Positions 31,679 to 41,135 of a DNA stretch of 64,000 nt are shown in pieces. The stretch is from assembly GCF_012524205.1 (NCBI RefSeq), contig NZ_JABACI010000004.1, positions 248,001-312,000 on the forward strand. Direction: 5' to 3'. The position numbers were made by a program, and so were the translations under genes. This DNA comes from Microbacterium salsuginis. GTDB lineage: Bacteria > Actinomycetota > Actinomycetes > Actinomycetales > Microbacteriaceae. The number at the start of each line of letters is the position of its first letter. Position 1 is the first letter of the stretch. Under the pieces are notes generated by a model that was not told the origin of the DNA, did no database searches, and saw only the letters and a list, made by a program, of their open reading frames with translations.

Positions 31679-32791
31679 CTACGCTAGCCCGCGCCCCGAG
31701 TGGCCCTGTGGGAGGTCCTTCACAACGGATGCCGCGATCCGTAGGACCTTCTCGACAGATTCCTCCTCGCCGACAGAGATCCGGATGCCGTCACCGGCGA
31801 ACGGGCGGACGATCAGGCCGGCGGCGTCGAAGGCCGTGGCGACCTCGATCGTCTCGGCGCCGCTCGGCAGCCACACGAAGTTGCCCTGCGCCTCGGGAAC
31901 CCGCCAGCCGGCCTCCCGCAGCGCGGCGGCGAGGCGGTCGCGGCGCTCCGCGATCGTGCGCACGCGCTCGATCAGCTCGGCCTCGGCGTCGAGGCTCGCC
32001 AGCGCCGCCTCCTCGGCGTGAGCCGTGACCGACAGCGGGATCGCGGTGCTGCGCGCCGCGTCCAGCACGCGCGGATGCCCGATCGCGTAGCCGACCCGCA
32101 GCCCCGCGAGACCGAAAGCCTTCGAGAAGGTGCGGAGCACCACGACGTTGGGGTGGGCGCCGCCGGCGAGCACGCGGGCGCCGTCCACCGCGTCGGGAGC
32201 GGTGACGAACTCGGCGTACGCCTCGTCGAGGACCACCAGCACGTCCGACGGCACCCGCTCGACGAACGCGTCGAACTCGGCCTGCGTGATGACGGGCCCG
32301 GTCGGGTTGTTCGGGGTGCACACGATGACCGCGCGCGTGCGCTCGGTGATCGCGGCGGCCATCGCGTCGAGGTCGTGCCGCGCGTCCGGGGTCAGCGGCA
32401 CCTGCACGGCCGTCGAGCCGGCGACGACGGCGAGCCACGGGTAGGCCTCGAACGAGCGCCACGCGTAGATGACCTCATCGCCCGGTCCCGACGTCGCCTG
32501 CACGAGCTGCGCGAGGATCGACACGCTTCCCGCGCCGATGTGCACGCCGTCGACGTCGACTCCGAAGCGCTCGGCCAGGCGCGCGCGGAGGCGGTTGGCC
32601 GCGGCATCCGGATACCTGTTCAACGCGCTCGCGGACTGCATGCGGGCGAGGACTCCAGGCAGCGGATCGAAGGGGTTCTCGTTGCTCGAGAGCTTGAACG
32701 CCTCGGCGCCGGCCTGCTTGCCCTGCTTGTACGGGGGCAGCGCGGCGACCTCGGCGCGCACGCGGACAGGGATCTCTGGTGCGTCGGTCAC
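31679..32791 (-). CDS. Histidinol-phosphate/aromatic aminotransferase (HisC-like, class I/II)
   Basis: This 370-residue PLP enzyme has the PLP-Lys in [17 protein letters not shown], the substrate region [14 protein letters not shown], and PNNPTGPVI and DEAYAEF as in HisC and the actinobacterial aromatic aminotransferase Pat. It is not next to other his genes, so an aromatic or branched-chain aminotransferase role is likelier than histidine synthesis. The GTG start follows TAGACT by 6 nt (leaderless). It ends 5 bp before the E1alpha gene. Confidence 0.88.
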   Translation of the reverse strand: MTDAPEIPVRVRAEVAALPPYKQGKQAGAEAFKLSSNENPFDPLPGVLARMQSASALNRYPDAAANRLRARLAERFGVDVDGVHIGAGSVSILAQLVQATSGPGDEVIYAWRSFEAYPWLAVVAGSTAVQVPLTPDARHDLDAMAAAITERTRAVIVCTPNNPTGPVITQAEFDAFVERVPSDVLVVLDEAYAEFVTAPDAVDGARVLAGGAHPNVVVLRTFSKAFGLAGLRVGYAIGHPRVLDAARSTAIPLSVTAHAEEAALASLDAEAELIERVRTIAERRDRLAAALREAGWRVPEAQGNFVWLPSGAETIEVATAFDAAGLIVRPFAGDGIRISVGEEESVEKVLRIAASVVKDLPQGHSGRGLA

Positions 32792-32867
32792 GCCCCGAGT
32801 CTAAGAGCGGGGGACGGATGCCGCGCGCCCTTCCGGCCTGTCGCACCGGCGTGCCAGACTGACGCGC

Positions 32868-33260
32868 ATGGGCTTCCTCATCCGCGTCGTCGTCAACGCG
32901 TTCGCGATCTGGGTCGTGACCCTGATCCCCGCACTGCAGGTGTTCGTCATCCCGTTCGCGCCCGGCGAGACGCTGCAGCTGGTGCTCACGCTGCTGCTCG
33001 TGGCGGTGATCTTCGCCCTCGTGAACACGATCATCGGCACGGTCATCAAGGTGCTGGCGTTTCCCATCTACATCCTCACGCTCGGGCTCATCGGCCTCAT
33101 CATCAACGCGTTCCTGCTGTGGCTCACGGCCTGGCTCACGCACTGGTGGAACTGGGGACTTCGCGTCGAGGACTTCTGGTGGGGCGTCGTGGCGGCGATC
33201 ATCATCTCGCTCATCAACTGGATCTTCGGCATCATCCTGCGCCCCCGGAAGAGGGACTGA
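32868..33260 (+). CDS. Phage_holin_4_2-type small membrane protein
   Basis: This 130-residue protein is almost all membrane: four hydrophobic helices (about 5-25, 36-57, 65-88, 105-125) with INAFLLWLTAW and a final RPRKRD. This matches the PF04020 family, widespread in actinobacterial chromosomes and not phage-associated in this context. The role is unknown. CAGACT lies 7 nt upstream of the ATG, with no ribosome site (leaderless). Its 3' end overlaps the convergent hydrolase gene by 29 bp. Confidence 0.82.
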   Translation: MGFLIRVVVNAFAIWVVTLIPALQVFVIPFAPGETLQLVLTLLLVAVIFALVNTIIGTVIKVLAFPIYILTLGLIGLIINAFLLWLTAWLTHWWNWGLRVEDFWWGVVAAIIISLINWIFGIILRPRKRD

Positions 33261-34713
33261 CCGCGCGCTCTCCGCGCGTCGCGGCGTACTCGGTCACCTC
33301 GACCGACTGCGCCGTCGCCAGCTGATCGAACACGGCCTGCAGCTCGCCGACCCGCGGGTCGGACGAGGCGTCGACCATCGCCGCGGTCTCGGCGTACGCG
33401 GTCATCCGATGCGCGGGCACGTCGGCGTCGGCGAGACCGATCTCGGTGTGGGCGACGCGCTCGGCGATGAAGCTGCCGGGCGCACCGACGGCGGCGTTGT
33501 GCCCGCCGCCCGCGAGCGCGGCCACCGGATCGTCGGTGTGACGCAGCGTCACGCTGAGCGTGCCCGTCCCGACATCGGCGGCGACCGGATTGCCGAACGT
33601 GACCAGAGTGCGCGTGTCGTACTCGCCCTCGAGCGCGAGGTGCGAGCCGATCATGGCGCCCTGCGAGTGCCCGAACGCATGCACGACGTCACCCGGCCGA
33701 GCACCGGCCTCGGCCAGCGCCTGCGTGGTCGCCGCATACGACTCGGACTGCCGGCCGGTGTAGAGCTCGTGGTTGGACTGGTTGTCCCACGGGTCGTCGC
33801 CTCCGTAGGCGAAGGACTGCATGCCGGCGATGTACACGGCGTACTGCTGGCTGCCGTCGGGCATGGAGTACTTCTCGACGCGCACACGCGAGTCCCCCGC
33901 GCCCGGCATCCGCTGCGTCACCGCCGTCAGGCTCTGCGGCGCCCCGGCCGCCTGGACCGGCGCCACCGAGGTCAGAGCGACGGGCCCGGCCTGCCCGCTC
34001 AGGCGCGCGTCACGGGACAGGCGGCCCTGGCCGCCGATGCCCAGCATCGCCGCGCCCGCGATGGTGCCGAGACCGAAGACGGCACCTGTGCCGATCCCGA
34101 CGGGACCACCGAACTCGGAGCCGACGACGAGCCCGCTCTCGGCGGCCTGCCGGGCAAGCTCGCCCGGCCAGTTCACGGTCCGGTCGAACTCCGATCGGAG
34201 CGCCGTCGACCACGCTTCGGGGTGTTCCTGGCTCAGCCTCGTCACGCGCGCGTCGATCCGCGCCGCGCGCTCGGTGTCGCCGGCCGCGAAGGCGGCGCGA
34301 TGCTCGGCGTTCAGCTCGACCAGCTCGTACGCGATCGCGGCTTCACGCAGCGAGTCCGCGATGCGCTCGGCCTCGGCCCGCACCTCCACCAGCCGCTGGA
34401 ACAGCACGGTCACCGACGAGAGCGCGTGCCACGCCTGGTCCCGCAGGCCCAGCAGCGTGCCCTGCGGATCGCCGAGGCGCCGGCAGATCCCCTCGAGGTC
34501 CGCCTGTGCCGTGAGGAAGAGCGCCGCGGTGTGGCGCAGGGTGCTGGTGTCGACGGCGACGGCACCGCCCCCGCGGATCTCGAGTCCCGTCCCCGCCCGC
34601 GGCCATGTCGTGGGCAGCCCGCTGAAGCGATCCCGCCAGTGGACGTCGACCGTGCGGCCCTCGTCGAAGGGGAGCGCGCCGTCGGGCAGCGGCGGGAGCC
34701 CGTCGCCGTTCAT
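33232..34713 (-). CDS. Alpha/beta hydrolase with N-terminal helical (WXG/EspB-like) domain
   Basis: This 493-residue protein has an N-terminal helical part (about 40-190, heptad-like, Ala/Glu/Arg-rich), a Gly-rich hydrophobic segment (about 200-235) and a C-terminal hydrolase with nucleophile elbow FGHSQGA, a likely Asp in RHTDDPVAAL and a His near GGGHNAAVG. Together with the preceding 100-residue WXG-like protein (ATGA overlap) it resembles DUF1023-type actinobacterial hydrolases linked to type VII secretion. No signal peptide is present. Lipase, esterase or toxin activity is possible; none is shown. Confidence 0.75.
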   Translation of the reverse strand: MNGDGLPPLPDGALPFDEGRTVDVHWRDRFSGLPTTWPRAGTGLEIRGGGAVAVDTSTLRHTAALFLTAQADLEGICRRLGDPQGTLLGLRDQAWHALSSVTVLFQRLVEVRAEAERIADSLREAAIAYELVELNAEHRAAFAAGDTERAARIDARVTRLSQEHPEAWSTALRSEFDRTVNWPGELARQAAESGLVVGSEFGGPVGIGTGAVFGLGTIAGAAMLGIGGQGRLSRDARLSGQAGPVALTSVAPVQAAGAPQSLTAVTQRMPGAGDSRVRVEKYSMPDGSQQYAVYIAGMQSFAYGGDDPWDNQSNHELYTGRQSESYAATTQALAEAGARPGDVVHAFGHSQGAMIGSHLALEGEYDTRTLVTFGNPVAADVGTGTLSVTLRHTDDPVAALAGGGHNAAVGAPGSFIAERVAHTEIGLADADVPAHRMTAYAETAAMVDASSDPRVGELQAVFDQLATAQSVEVTEYAATRGERAVSPSSGGAG

Positions 34714-35012
34714 CGCGCAGCCGCCGGGGTGAGGGCGGCCGCGAACGCATCGGCTTCCCGTGAGGCGGCGCGGTCGCGCGCATGAGCCGCGTCGAGCCGG
34801 GCGGTCTCGGCCAGGCAGATGAGCCCCGAGACCTCGCCCGCCCACGACTCGGCCTTCTCATGGAACGCCGTCGCGGCGCGGGACTGCCAGTCGGTCGCGG
34901 CGGCCAGCCCACGAGCGGTGGACGCGGCATCCGTCAGCTGCTCGATGATCATCACGAGGTCGCGCACGACGGCGGCCAGCTGGTGCGAAGCGGGAGCGGC
35001 GGGGTCGATCAC
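34710..35012 (-). CDS. WXG100-like small helical protein
   Basis: This 100-residue protein has two amphipathic helices around DWQSRAATAF (about residues 41-50), which replaces the canonical WxG turn with WQS. Size and layout fit ESX/WXG100-type or related Esp proteins, which are secreted as pairs by type VII systems. The only plausible start is GTG at 35010-35012, without a strong ribosome site. It is coupled by ATGA overlap to the following hydrolase gene. No ESX secretion genes lie in the window. Confidence 0.55.
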   Translation of the reverse strand: MIDPAAPASHQLAAVVRDLVMIIEQLTDAASTARGLAAATDWQSRAATAFHEKAESWAGEVSGLICLAETARLDAAHARDRAASREADAFAAALTPAAAR

Positions 35013-35134
35013 GCGTCCATGCTCGTGCCGGCGGCGGAGGTGATCGACCCGCTGCGCCCGATCTGTGCATGGGCGCCCACGGTGTCCCGCCTGGGGAGGA
35101 GCCGACGGATGCCGCAGCCGCAGTCGGACGGACG

Positions 35135-35184
35135 ACGAAGCGCCGCCCCCTTGCGTGAATCCACGGTCGGGAGCGGCGCTTCGT
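35135..35184 (-). terminator. Hairpin after the nuclease gene
   Basis: A 12-bp perfect inverted repeat (35135-35146 with 35173-35184) with a 26-nt loop, starting 10 bp past the nuclease stop. The long loop makes this a weaker call than the other hairpins. Confidence 0.5.
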
Positions 35185-35194
35185 GCGTGCGCGG

Positions 35195-37849
35195 CTAGAA
35201 GAGCTCGAGGAGGCCCTTGACGCCGACGATCACCTTGGCGGTGTCGGTCGCGGTGTTGCCTGCGGCATCCGTCGCCGTCCAGGTGAAGGTGTACACGGCG
35301 CCGTTCACGGCCTTGACCTCGAACGTGCGGTCGCCCGTCTGCTCCCACTCGGCCTTGGTGCTGCCGGTGACCGTGACGCCGGTGAGCTCGACGGTCACGT
35401 CACCGCGGTCGTCCTCGGCCTCGACGAACAGCTTCACGGTGCGCATCTTGTTGTTCGGCACCAGGATGAACGACGGCAGCGCGACCGCCTCGACGGTCGG
35501 CGCCGTCGTGTCGGGCGGCGTCAGGTCGAGCCCGACGATGACCGGGTCGTGGTCGCTCGAGCGGTACGCGTCGGGCGCGTAGAGCGCGTCCTGGGCGGGC
35601 TGCTTGAACGTCATGTCGTAGTCGATGAGGCTCGGCTCATCGGCGTTGACGTTCCAGGTCGTCGCCCCGGTGACCTCGTCGAGCACGTCGCCGCCGGCGA
35701 GCGCGTAGTCGAGGTAGCCGAGCTGCCCGTCGAACACGTACGAGTAGGCGTCCTGTCCCTGGAACTGCGCGAGCAGGTCCGTGTAGCCGGCGCCCGCGAG
35801 CAGCTGGATCGGGTCCTCCTGCGCGTAGGAGTTCAGGTCGCCCATGATGAGCTCGCGGCCCGCGCCCTGACCGGACGGGTCGGTGGCGAGCCAGTCGGCG
35901 AGCGCGGCGGCTGCCTGCGTGCGCACGCCGTTGCAGTTGCCCTGGCCGTTCGGGTCGGTCGGATCGTTCACCGCGTTGCAGTCCGAGCCCTTCGACTTCA
36001 GGTGGTTCACGACGACGGTGAAGGTCGCGCCCGCCGCGTCGGTGAAGCTCTGCGTGAGCCCCGGACGGTTGAAGTCATCGAGCCAGCGGGCGTCCTTCGA
36101 CTGGTCCATCAGCTGGAACGCACCCGCCGGCGTGACCGACGCCGGCTTGTAGATGAGCGCCGTCGTGATGACGTCGGTGCCGATCACGCCGGTCTCGATG
36201 TGGTCGTAGACCTCGGCGCCGAGACGCTCGTTGAGCGCCGCGGTGAGGGCGGCCACCGCGGTGCCGTTGTTCTCGATCTCGATGAGGCCGAACACGTCGG
36301 CGTCGATCTCGGCGAGCGCCGTGACGATCTTCGCCTCCTGGCGCTCGAACTCGACAGGGTCGTTCGCACCGCGCGCATCGGGGCCGGTGAGCGTCGTGAA
36401 GTAGTTGAGCACGTTGAAGCTCGCGACCTTCAGCTCGCCGCCGACCTCCGGCGCGGGCGTGCGGGGATTGCCGACGGCGAAGTCGGCCCCCTCGGTCGGC
36501 TGGACTGCCCACACGTCGAACCGGTAGTCGAGCACGCCCGTCGCGTTCGTGACGAGGTCACCACTGCGGAACGTGTTCTCGAGCGTGAAGACCTCGCCGT
36601 TCGGGTGGATCGCCGGGTCGGGGTTCTGCGACCCGCGGCCGTCGTCCACCGTGATGCTCTCGGCGATGTTCTTCGCGGCGAGAGCCACTGCCTCGGGCGA
36701 GCCGGCGTCGTACAGCCCGGTCGGCTGCGCCTGACGTCCGAGCGACAGGCTGAACGTGCCGAAGCGGCCGTACTCGAACGTCTCGGCCACGGTCAGCTGC
36801 TGCGGCAGGGTGACGTACATGCCCTCCGCGGCCTCACGCTGCTCCTCCGAGAGCGGCAGGCTCAGCGCCGTCGGCGCCGGCAGTTCGCCGGTGCCGCACA
36901 GCTCGACGTCGGCTGCGACGACCTGCGTCATGCCGAAGTGCTCGGTCGCCTCGCCGGCGACCGAGACGACGTCGCCGACAGCGACCTCGGCGCCGCCCGG
37001 CGCGTAGACGAAGACGCCGTCGGATGTCGCGGCGTCACCGTCGCCGGCGTCCTGCACGTAGTACCCGTCGAAGCCGCCGGTCTGGAAGTCGCCGACGACC
37101 ACGCCCTCGATGAGCACGTCCTCGCCCGCGACGGGTGTCGCGGCGCCCGCGCCCTGCACGGCGCCGATGGCGACCGGCTCGAGGTCGCACCCGGCTTCCA
37201 CAGGGTCGGTGCCCGGGTCGGTCGCCGGCGGCAGTGCGCAGTCCGCGTCGTGCACGCCGAGCCCGTCGAACGTGTCGGTGGCCAGGCCCGTCCAGCCGGC
37301 GGCCGGGTCGAACCCGTCGTTCGCCGTGACGTCGCCGACGCAGGTGTCGGCCGCGCGGCGCAGCGTGTTGTCGGCGGTGGACGTCAGTCCGGTGCCCCAC
37401 TCGGCGCCGGGATCGACGCCGACCTGGCCGAACACGTCGACGATCGCGCCGTTCTTGGCCAGCGCCACGGCGTCGTCGCCGTTGAACAGGCCGGACGACG
37501 TCGTCTGGTCGGCCTGGGCCAGGATCGCGGCACCGGACGACGCGTGCGCGAAGACGAAGACCTCGTCGGGCGCGATCGTGCCGTTCAGCGGCACCGTCAG
37601 GCCCGCCGACGCGCTGCCGTTGAAGAAGACCTGCAGGGCGTAGCCCGACGCGGCGAGGTCGACGGCCGCGGTGCTCGGGTTGTAGACCTCGAGGGCCTTG
37701 TTGTTGGACGAGCCTTCGATGTACTCGCTGATGAGCAGATCTCCGGATGCCGCGGCCGCGGGCGGTGCGGCGACCATGACGGCCGCGGCCGCGAGCGCTG
37801 CGGCGCTGACGGCGGCCGCCAGGCGGCGGGGTGAACGGGACAGGGGCAC
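35195..37849 (-). CDS. Secreted multidomain nuclease (ExeM/NucH-like)
   Basis: This 884-residue exported enzyme starts with a signal peptide (about 1-34, ending AAPPAAAASG). Next comes a lamin-tail domain (LLISEYIEGSSNNKALEVYN, about 37-160), an OB-fold region (VLIEGVVVGDFQ...GYYVQDA), and an endonuclease/exonuclease/phosphatase domain (KVASFNVLNYF...FGLIEIENNG...VVNHLKSKGSDC...MGDLNSYA...SSDHDPVIVGL). An Ig-like C-terminal domain follows. The catalytic Asn/Glu/Asp/His set of EEP nucleases is visible. It should degrade extracellular DNA or RNA for nutrients or biofilm release. GGAGG precedes the GTG at 37847-37849. No cell-wall anchor is seen. Confidence 0.9.
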   Translation of the reverse strand: MPLSRSPRRLAAAVSAAALAAAAVMVAAPPAAAASGDLLISEYIEGSSNNKALEVYNPSTAAVDLAASGYALQVFFNGSASAGLTVPLNGTIAPDEVFVFAHASSGAAILAQADQTTSSGLFNGDDAVALAKNGAIVDVFGQVGVDPGAEWGTGLTSTADNTLRRAADTCVGDVTANDGFDPAAGWTGLATDTFDGLGVHDADCALPPATDPGTDPVEAGCDLEPVAIGAVQGAGAATPVAGEDVLIEGVVVGDFQTGGFDGYYVQDAGDGDAATSDGVFVYAPGGAEVAVGDVVSVAGEATEHFGMTQVVAADVELCGTGELPAPTALSLPLSEEQREAAEGMYVTLPQQLTVAETFEYGRFGTFSLSLGRQAQPTGLYDAGSPEAVALAAKNIAESITVDDGRGSQNPDPAIHPNGEVFTLENTFRSGDLVTNATGVLDYRFDVWAVQPTEGADFAVGNPRTPAPEVGGELKVASFNVLNYFTTLTGPDARGANDPVEFERQEAKIVTALAEIDADVFGLIEIENNGTAVAALTAALNERLGAEVYDHIETGVIGTDVITTALIYKPASVTPAGAFQLMDQSKDARWLDDFNRPGLTQSFTDAAGATFTVVVNHLKSKGSDCNAVNDPTDPNGQGNCNGVRTQAAAALADWLATDPSGQGAGRELIMGDLNSYAQEDPIQLLAGAGYTDLLAQFQGQDAYSYVFDGQLGYLDYALAGGDVLDEVTGATTWNVNADEPSLIDYDMTFKQPAQDALYAPDAYRSSDHDPVIVGLDLTPPDTTAPTVEAVALPSFILVPNNKMRTVKLFVEAEDDRGDVTVELTGVTVTGSTKAEWEQTGDRTFEVKAVNGAVYTFTWTATDAAGNTATDTAKVIVGVKGLLELF

Positions 37850-37898
37850 AGATCCTCCAGTGACAGTCGCAGCGACGAGACACGCGAGATGACGGGAT

Positions 37899-37919
37899 AG
37901 GGAGGCGGGCAGCCTCCCT
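37899..37919 (-). promoter_or_regulatory. Short hairpin in the nuclease leader
   Basis: A perfect 8-bp stem with 5-nt loop, 50 bp upstream of the nuclease start. It could be a leader structure or the end of an upstream transcript. Confidence 0.35.
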
Positions 37920-38015
37920 CGATCCTCACAACGTAGGGGAGTGGCATCCGTCCCGGAAGACCGCGAGGAAGAGAGTTCCTTAACGTGAGGTTGCGGCTGG
38001 GCGCCGAATCTCCTC

Positions 38016-38044
38016 TTGGGCGCTCGCGGTGCCCGCGCGAGAAT
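38016..38044 (+). promoter_or_regulatory. Promoter of the phosphatase gene, leaderless layout
   Basis: TTGGGC (38016-38021), 17-bp spacer, GAGAAT (38039-38044), then 7 nt to the ATG at 38052. Confidence 0.55.
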
Positions 38045-38051
38045 GGAGCCC

Positions 38052-38558
38052 ATGACCTCGACCGCCGTGGAGCCCTTCCGCGTCGTGTTCGTCTGCACCG
38101 GCAACATCTGCCGTTCACCGATGGCCGATGTCGTCTTCCGCGGCTTCGCGGATGCCTCGGGTCTGGGGATGCGCGTCGCCTCGACGAGCGCGGGCACCGG
38201 CGACTGGCACGTCGGCGAGCGGGCCGACCAGCGCACGATCGAGGCCCTTGCCCGGTCCGGCTACGACGGCACGCGTCACCGAGCACGGCAGTTCACGCAC
38301 GCCGACTTCGCGCACAGCGACCTCGTGGTCGCGCTGGACCGCAGCCACGAGCGCATCCTCCGCGGCTGGGCACGGACCGAGACGGACGCCGACAAGATCG
38401 CGCTGCTGCTGTCGTTCGACCCGTCCGCACGAACGATGGACGTGCCCGACCCGTACTATGCCGGGCCCGGAATGTTCGACGAGGTGCTCGGTATGATCGA
38501 GAGCGCGAGCCGGGCGCTCTTCCGGCAGCTCGAACCCGCCATCCGCCCGGTGCACTGA
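38052..38558 (+). CDS. Low-molecular-weight protein tyrosine phosphatase
   Basis: This 168-residue cytosolic phosphatase has the P-loop VCTGNICRS with nucleophile Cys15 and Arg21, and general acid Asp133 in VPDPYY. The length is typical of the LMW-PTP/PtpA family. Actinobacterial members dephosphorylate protein tyrosines and may influence envelope polysaccharides. The gene appears leaderless and is followed by purB after 35 bp; a functional link with purB is not expected. Confidence 0.92.
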   Translation: MTSTAVEPFRVVFVCTGNICRSPMADVVFRGFADASGLGMRVASTSAGTGDWHVGERADQRTIEALARSGYDGTRHRARQFTHADFAHSDLVVALDRSHERILRGWARTETDADKIALLLSFDPSARTMDVPDPYYAGPGMFDEVLGMIESASRALFRQLEPAIRPVH

Positions 38559-38593
38559 CACCGGACTGGCGCCTGCATCCCGATGGGAGCACC

Positions 38594-39976
38594 GTGACCT
38601 CTCTGCCTCCGCAGCCCCTCAGCCCGCTCGACGGCCGCTATCGCGCCGCGGTCGGCGAGCTCGCCGACTACCTCTCCGAGGCCGGACTGAACCGCGCGCG
38701 CGTCGAGGTCGAGGTCGAGTGGCTCATCGCCCTCACCGATCGCTCGCTGTTCGGCACGGCGCCGCTCCATGACGACGACAAGTCGCGTCTGCGGTCGTTG
38801 TACCTCGAGTTCGGTCAGGCCGAGATCGACTGGCTCGCCGAGAAGGAGTCGGTGACCCGCCACGACGTCAAAGCCGTCGAGTACCTCGTGCGCGACCGGC
38901 TCTCGACCCTCGGTCTGGACGGCATCGCCGAGCTCACGCACTTCGCGTGCACCAGCGAGGACATCAACTCCGCCTCATACGCCCTCACCGTGCAGCGCGC
39001 CGTGCAGCGCGTCTGGCTGCCGAAGCTGCGCGCCGTCATCGCCGCGCTCACCGAGCTGTCGGTGGCGCATCGGGATGCCGCGATGCTCAGCCGCACCCAC
39101 GGTCAGCCTGCCACCCCGTCGACGATGGGCAAGGAGCTCGCCGTGTTCGCGTGGCGCCTTGCGCGCGTGGCCGACCAGATCGAGGGCGGCCAGTACCTCG
39201 CGAAGTTCTCGGGCGCCACCGGCACGTGGTCGGCGCACCTGTCCGCTGCTCCCGACGTCGACTGGCCGGAGCTCTCCCGCTCGTTCATCGAGGGGCTCGG
39301 GCTCGACTTCAACATCCTGACCACCCAGATCGAGTCCCACGACTGGCAGGTCGAGCTCTACGACCGCGTGCGGCATGCCGGCGGCATCCTGCACAATCTC
39401 GCGACCGACGTGTGGACCTACATCTCGATCGGCTACTTCACGCAGATCCCCGTCGCGGGTGCGACCGGTTCGTCCACGATGCCGCACAAGATCAACCCCA
39501 TCCGGTTCGAGAACGCCGAGGCCAACCTCGAGATCGCCGGCGGCCTGCTCGCGACGCTGTCGCAGACGCTCGTGACCTCACGCCTGCAGCGCGACCTCAC
39601 CGATTCCACGACGCAGCGCAACATCGGCGTCGCCTTCGGGCACTCGCTGCTCGCGCTCGACAACCTGCAGCGCGGACTGAAGGAGATCTCGCTCGCCGAG
39701 GACGTCCTGCTGGCCGACCTCGACGGCAACTGGGAGGTGCTCGCCGAAGCGATCCAGACCGTGGTGCGCGCCGAGATCGCCGCGGGCCGGTCGCAGATCA
39801 CCGACCCTTACGCGCTGCTGAAGGACCTCACCCGCGGCCGCCGCGTCGGCGCCGCGGAGCTTGCCGAGTTCGTGCGCGGGCTCGACATCGGCGATGCCGC
39901 GAAGGAGCGCCTGCTGGCCCTCACCCCCGCGACGTACGCGGGCCTCGCCTCGCAGCTGGTCGACGAACTGGGCTGA
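38594..39976 (+). CDS. purB: Adenylosuccinate lyase
   Basis: This 460-residue lyase of purine biosynthesis splits SAICAR and adenylosuccinate, releasing fumarate. Motifs: SPLDGRYR at the start, TSEDINS, SRTHGQPATPSTMGKE (catalytic His), and the flexible signature loop GSSTMPHKINPIRFENAEAN. The size fits the E. coli-type PurB, which is longer than the Bacillus type. The GTG at 38594 has GGGAG at 5 nt. Confidence 0.95.
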   Translation: MTSLPPQPLSPLDGRYRAAVGELADYLSEAGLNRARVEVEVEWLIALTDRSLFGTAPLHDDDKSRLRSLYLEFGQAEIDWLAEKESVTRHDVKAVEYLVRDRLSTLGLDGIAELTHFACTSEDINSASYALTVQRAVQRVWLPKLRAVIAALTELSVAHRDAAMLSRTHGQPATPSTMGKELAVFAWRLARVADQIEGGQYLAKFSGATGTWSAHLSAAPDVDWPELSRSFIEGLGLDFNILTTQIESHDWQVELYDRVRHAGGILHNLATDVWTYISIGYFTQIPVAGATGSSTMPHKINPIRFENAEANLEIAGGLLATLSQTLVTSRLQRDLTDSTTQRNIGVAFGHSLLALDNLQRGLKEISLAEDVLLADLDGNWEVLAEAIQTVVRAEIAAGRSQITDPYALLKDLTRGRRVGAAELAEFVRGLDIGDAAKERLLALTPATYAGLASQLVDELG

Positions 39977-39995
39977 GCGCCCGGTGAGGCCGGCG

Positions 39996-40343
39996 TCAGG
40001 CCTTCGGGTTTCCGGTCCCCGCGGCATCCGGATTCTCGTCGTCGTTCCCGTCGTCCTCATCGGAGTCGGGAAGCAGCACGGGCCTGTCGACCTGCTTGGC
40101 GACCTGCGCGGGGTCGACCGCCAGCAGCAGCAGGGCGACGACGACGAGCACGGTGATGAACGTGACACCGGCGATGATCAGCGCGAGGACGACCGCGGCC
40201 TGCGCCTCTTCGCTCGTGCGCTGCTGGAAGAAGCCCATCGACACGAGGGTCACGATGCCCGCGAAGGCGGCGGCGCCGAAGGCCATCCCGAGCAGCTGCA
40301 CGGGCTTCATCAGATCGCGGCGGGTGGGGCGGTCGTCGCTCAC
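39996..40343 (-). CDS. Small two-helix membrane protein with acidic tail
   Basis: This 115-residue protein has two hydrophobic helices (about 18-37 and 52-77) and a C-terminal tail rich in Asp/Glu (DSDEDDGNDDENPD). The family is not recognised; similar proteins are uncharacterised amino-acid-transporter-like membrane proteins. The GTG start overlaps the preceding membrane-protein gene's stop (GTGA), so the two probably act or are made together. Confidence 0.65.
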   Translation of the reverse strand: MSDDRPTRRDLMKPVQLLGMAFGAAAFAGIVTLVSMGFFQQRTSEEAQAAVVLALIIAGVTFITVLVVVALLLLAVDPAQVAKQVDRPVLLPDSDEDDGNDDENPDAAGTGNPKA

Positions 40344-41047
40344 GCGGAGTCCTTCTGGTCGGCCGGTGCGGGTGCGTCCGTGACGGCATCGGCGCCTGCG
40401 GGGCGGGGGGAGAATCCGGCGATGCCGAGGTACACGGCGACGATCGCGGCGTAGCCGCCGAAGATGCCGACGCCGATGATGGTGCCGGTCAGCGTGAAGG
40501 TCTGGCCGGCCTCCTCGACGGTGTAGTCGAGCGCGTACTCGGGCTGGACGAACAGCAGGACGAGGCCGAGGATCATCGTGACGGCGCCGACCACCACCGC
40601 GTCGCGGCTCTCGGACCGCGGCGCGAGTGGCGCCGCGGGGCGGGCGTCGGCGACGCCGGGGACGATCTCGCGGCGCGAGGTGCGCCCGCGCAGTCCGAGT
40701 GAACCGGCGATCAGCTCGACGGCGCCGCTCAGGAGCGCCCACACGATGACGACGGTGAAGAAGCCGCTGACCGTGCGCAGGGGAGCGAGCCCGCCCGCCA
40801 TGCCCGCGACCAGGGTGATGCCGCCGATCGCGACGGCCGGCCAGCGCCGGCCGGCGGGGTACACGAGCCACACGGCGAGCAGGAGGACCATCCCGGTCGC
40901 GATCGCGAAGCCGCTGAACACGGCCGCGCCGACGGCGGCGGAGTGGTCGGGAGAGAACGTGATCATGACCGCCGCGATCGCCGCGAAAGCGGCGCGCGCG
41001 AGTTGCACGTGGCGCACGTCGAACGTGCGGGCGGAAGCTGAGGTCAC
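40340..41047 (-). CDS. Polytopic membrane protein (HdeD-like)
   Basis: This 235-residue protein has about six helices in two similar halves (e.g. LARAAFAAIAAVMI, GFFTVVIVWALLSGAVELIAGSLGLR), the pattern of HdeD-type acid-resistance or acyl-CoA-synthetase-associated membrane proteins. The GTG at 41045-41047 is chosen because AGGA lies 5 nt upstream; an ATG 51 bp earlier is possible. Function unknown. It is coupled to the small acidic-tail protein. Confidence 0.65.
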   Translation of the reverse strand: MTSASARTFDVRHVQLARAAFAAIAAVMITFSPDHSAAVGAAVFSGFAIATGMVLLLAVWLVYPAGRRWPAVAIGGITLVAGMAGGLAPLRTVSGFFTVVIVWALLSGAVELIAGSLGLRGRTSRREIVPGVADARPAAPLAPRSESRDAVVVGAVTMILGLVLLFVQPEYALDYTVEEAGQTFTLTGTIIGVGIFGGYAAIVAVYLGIAGFSPRPAGADAVTDAPAPADQKDSA

Positions 41048-41135
41048 GGTGTTCCTGCGGAGCGGCGGGTTCCCGGATGCGGGAACGGATGCCTCCATCC
41101 TACGTGCGCCGTCGCCGGGGCCTCCGGCGACGGCC

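Noticed and set aside
32868..33260. Prophage remnant suggested by the holin-type family name
   Set aside because: The family is a common chromosomal membrane-protein family; no other phage gene is nearby.
35183..37834. An 883-codon open frame antisense to the nuclease gene
   Set aside because: Same reason: a shadow frame with no motifs, while the opposite strand has a complete secreted nuclease.
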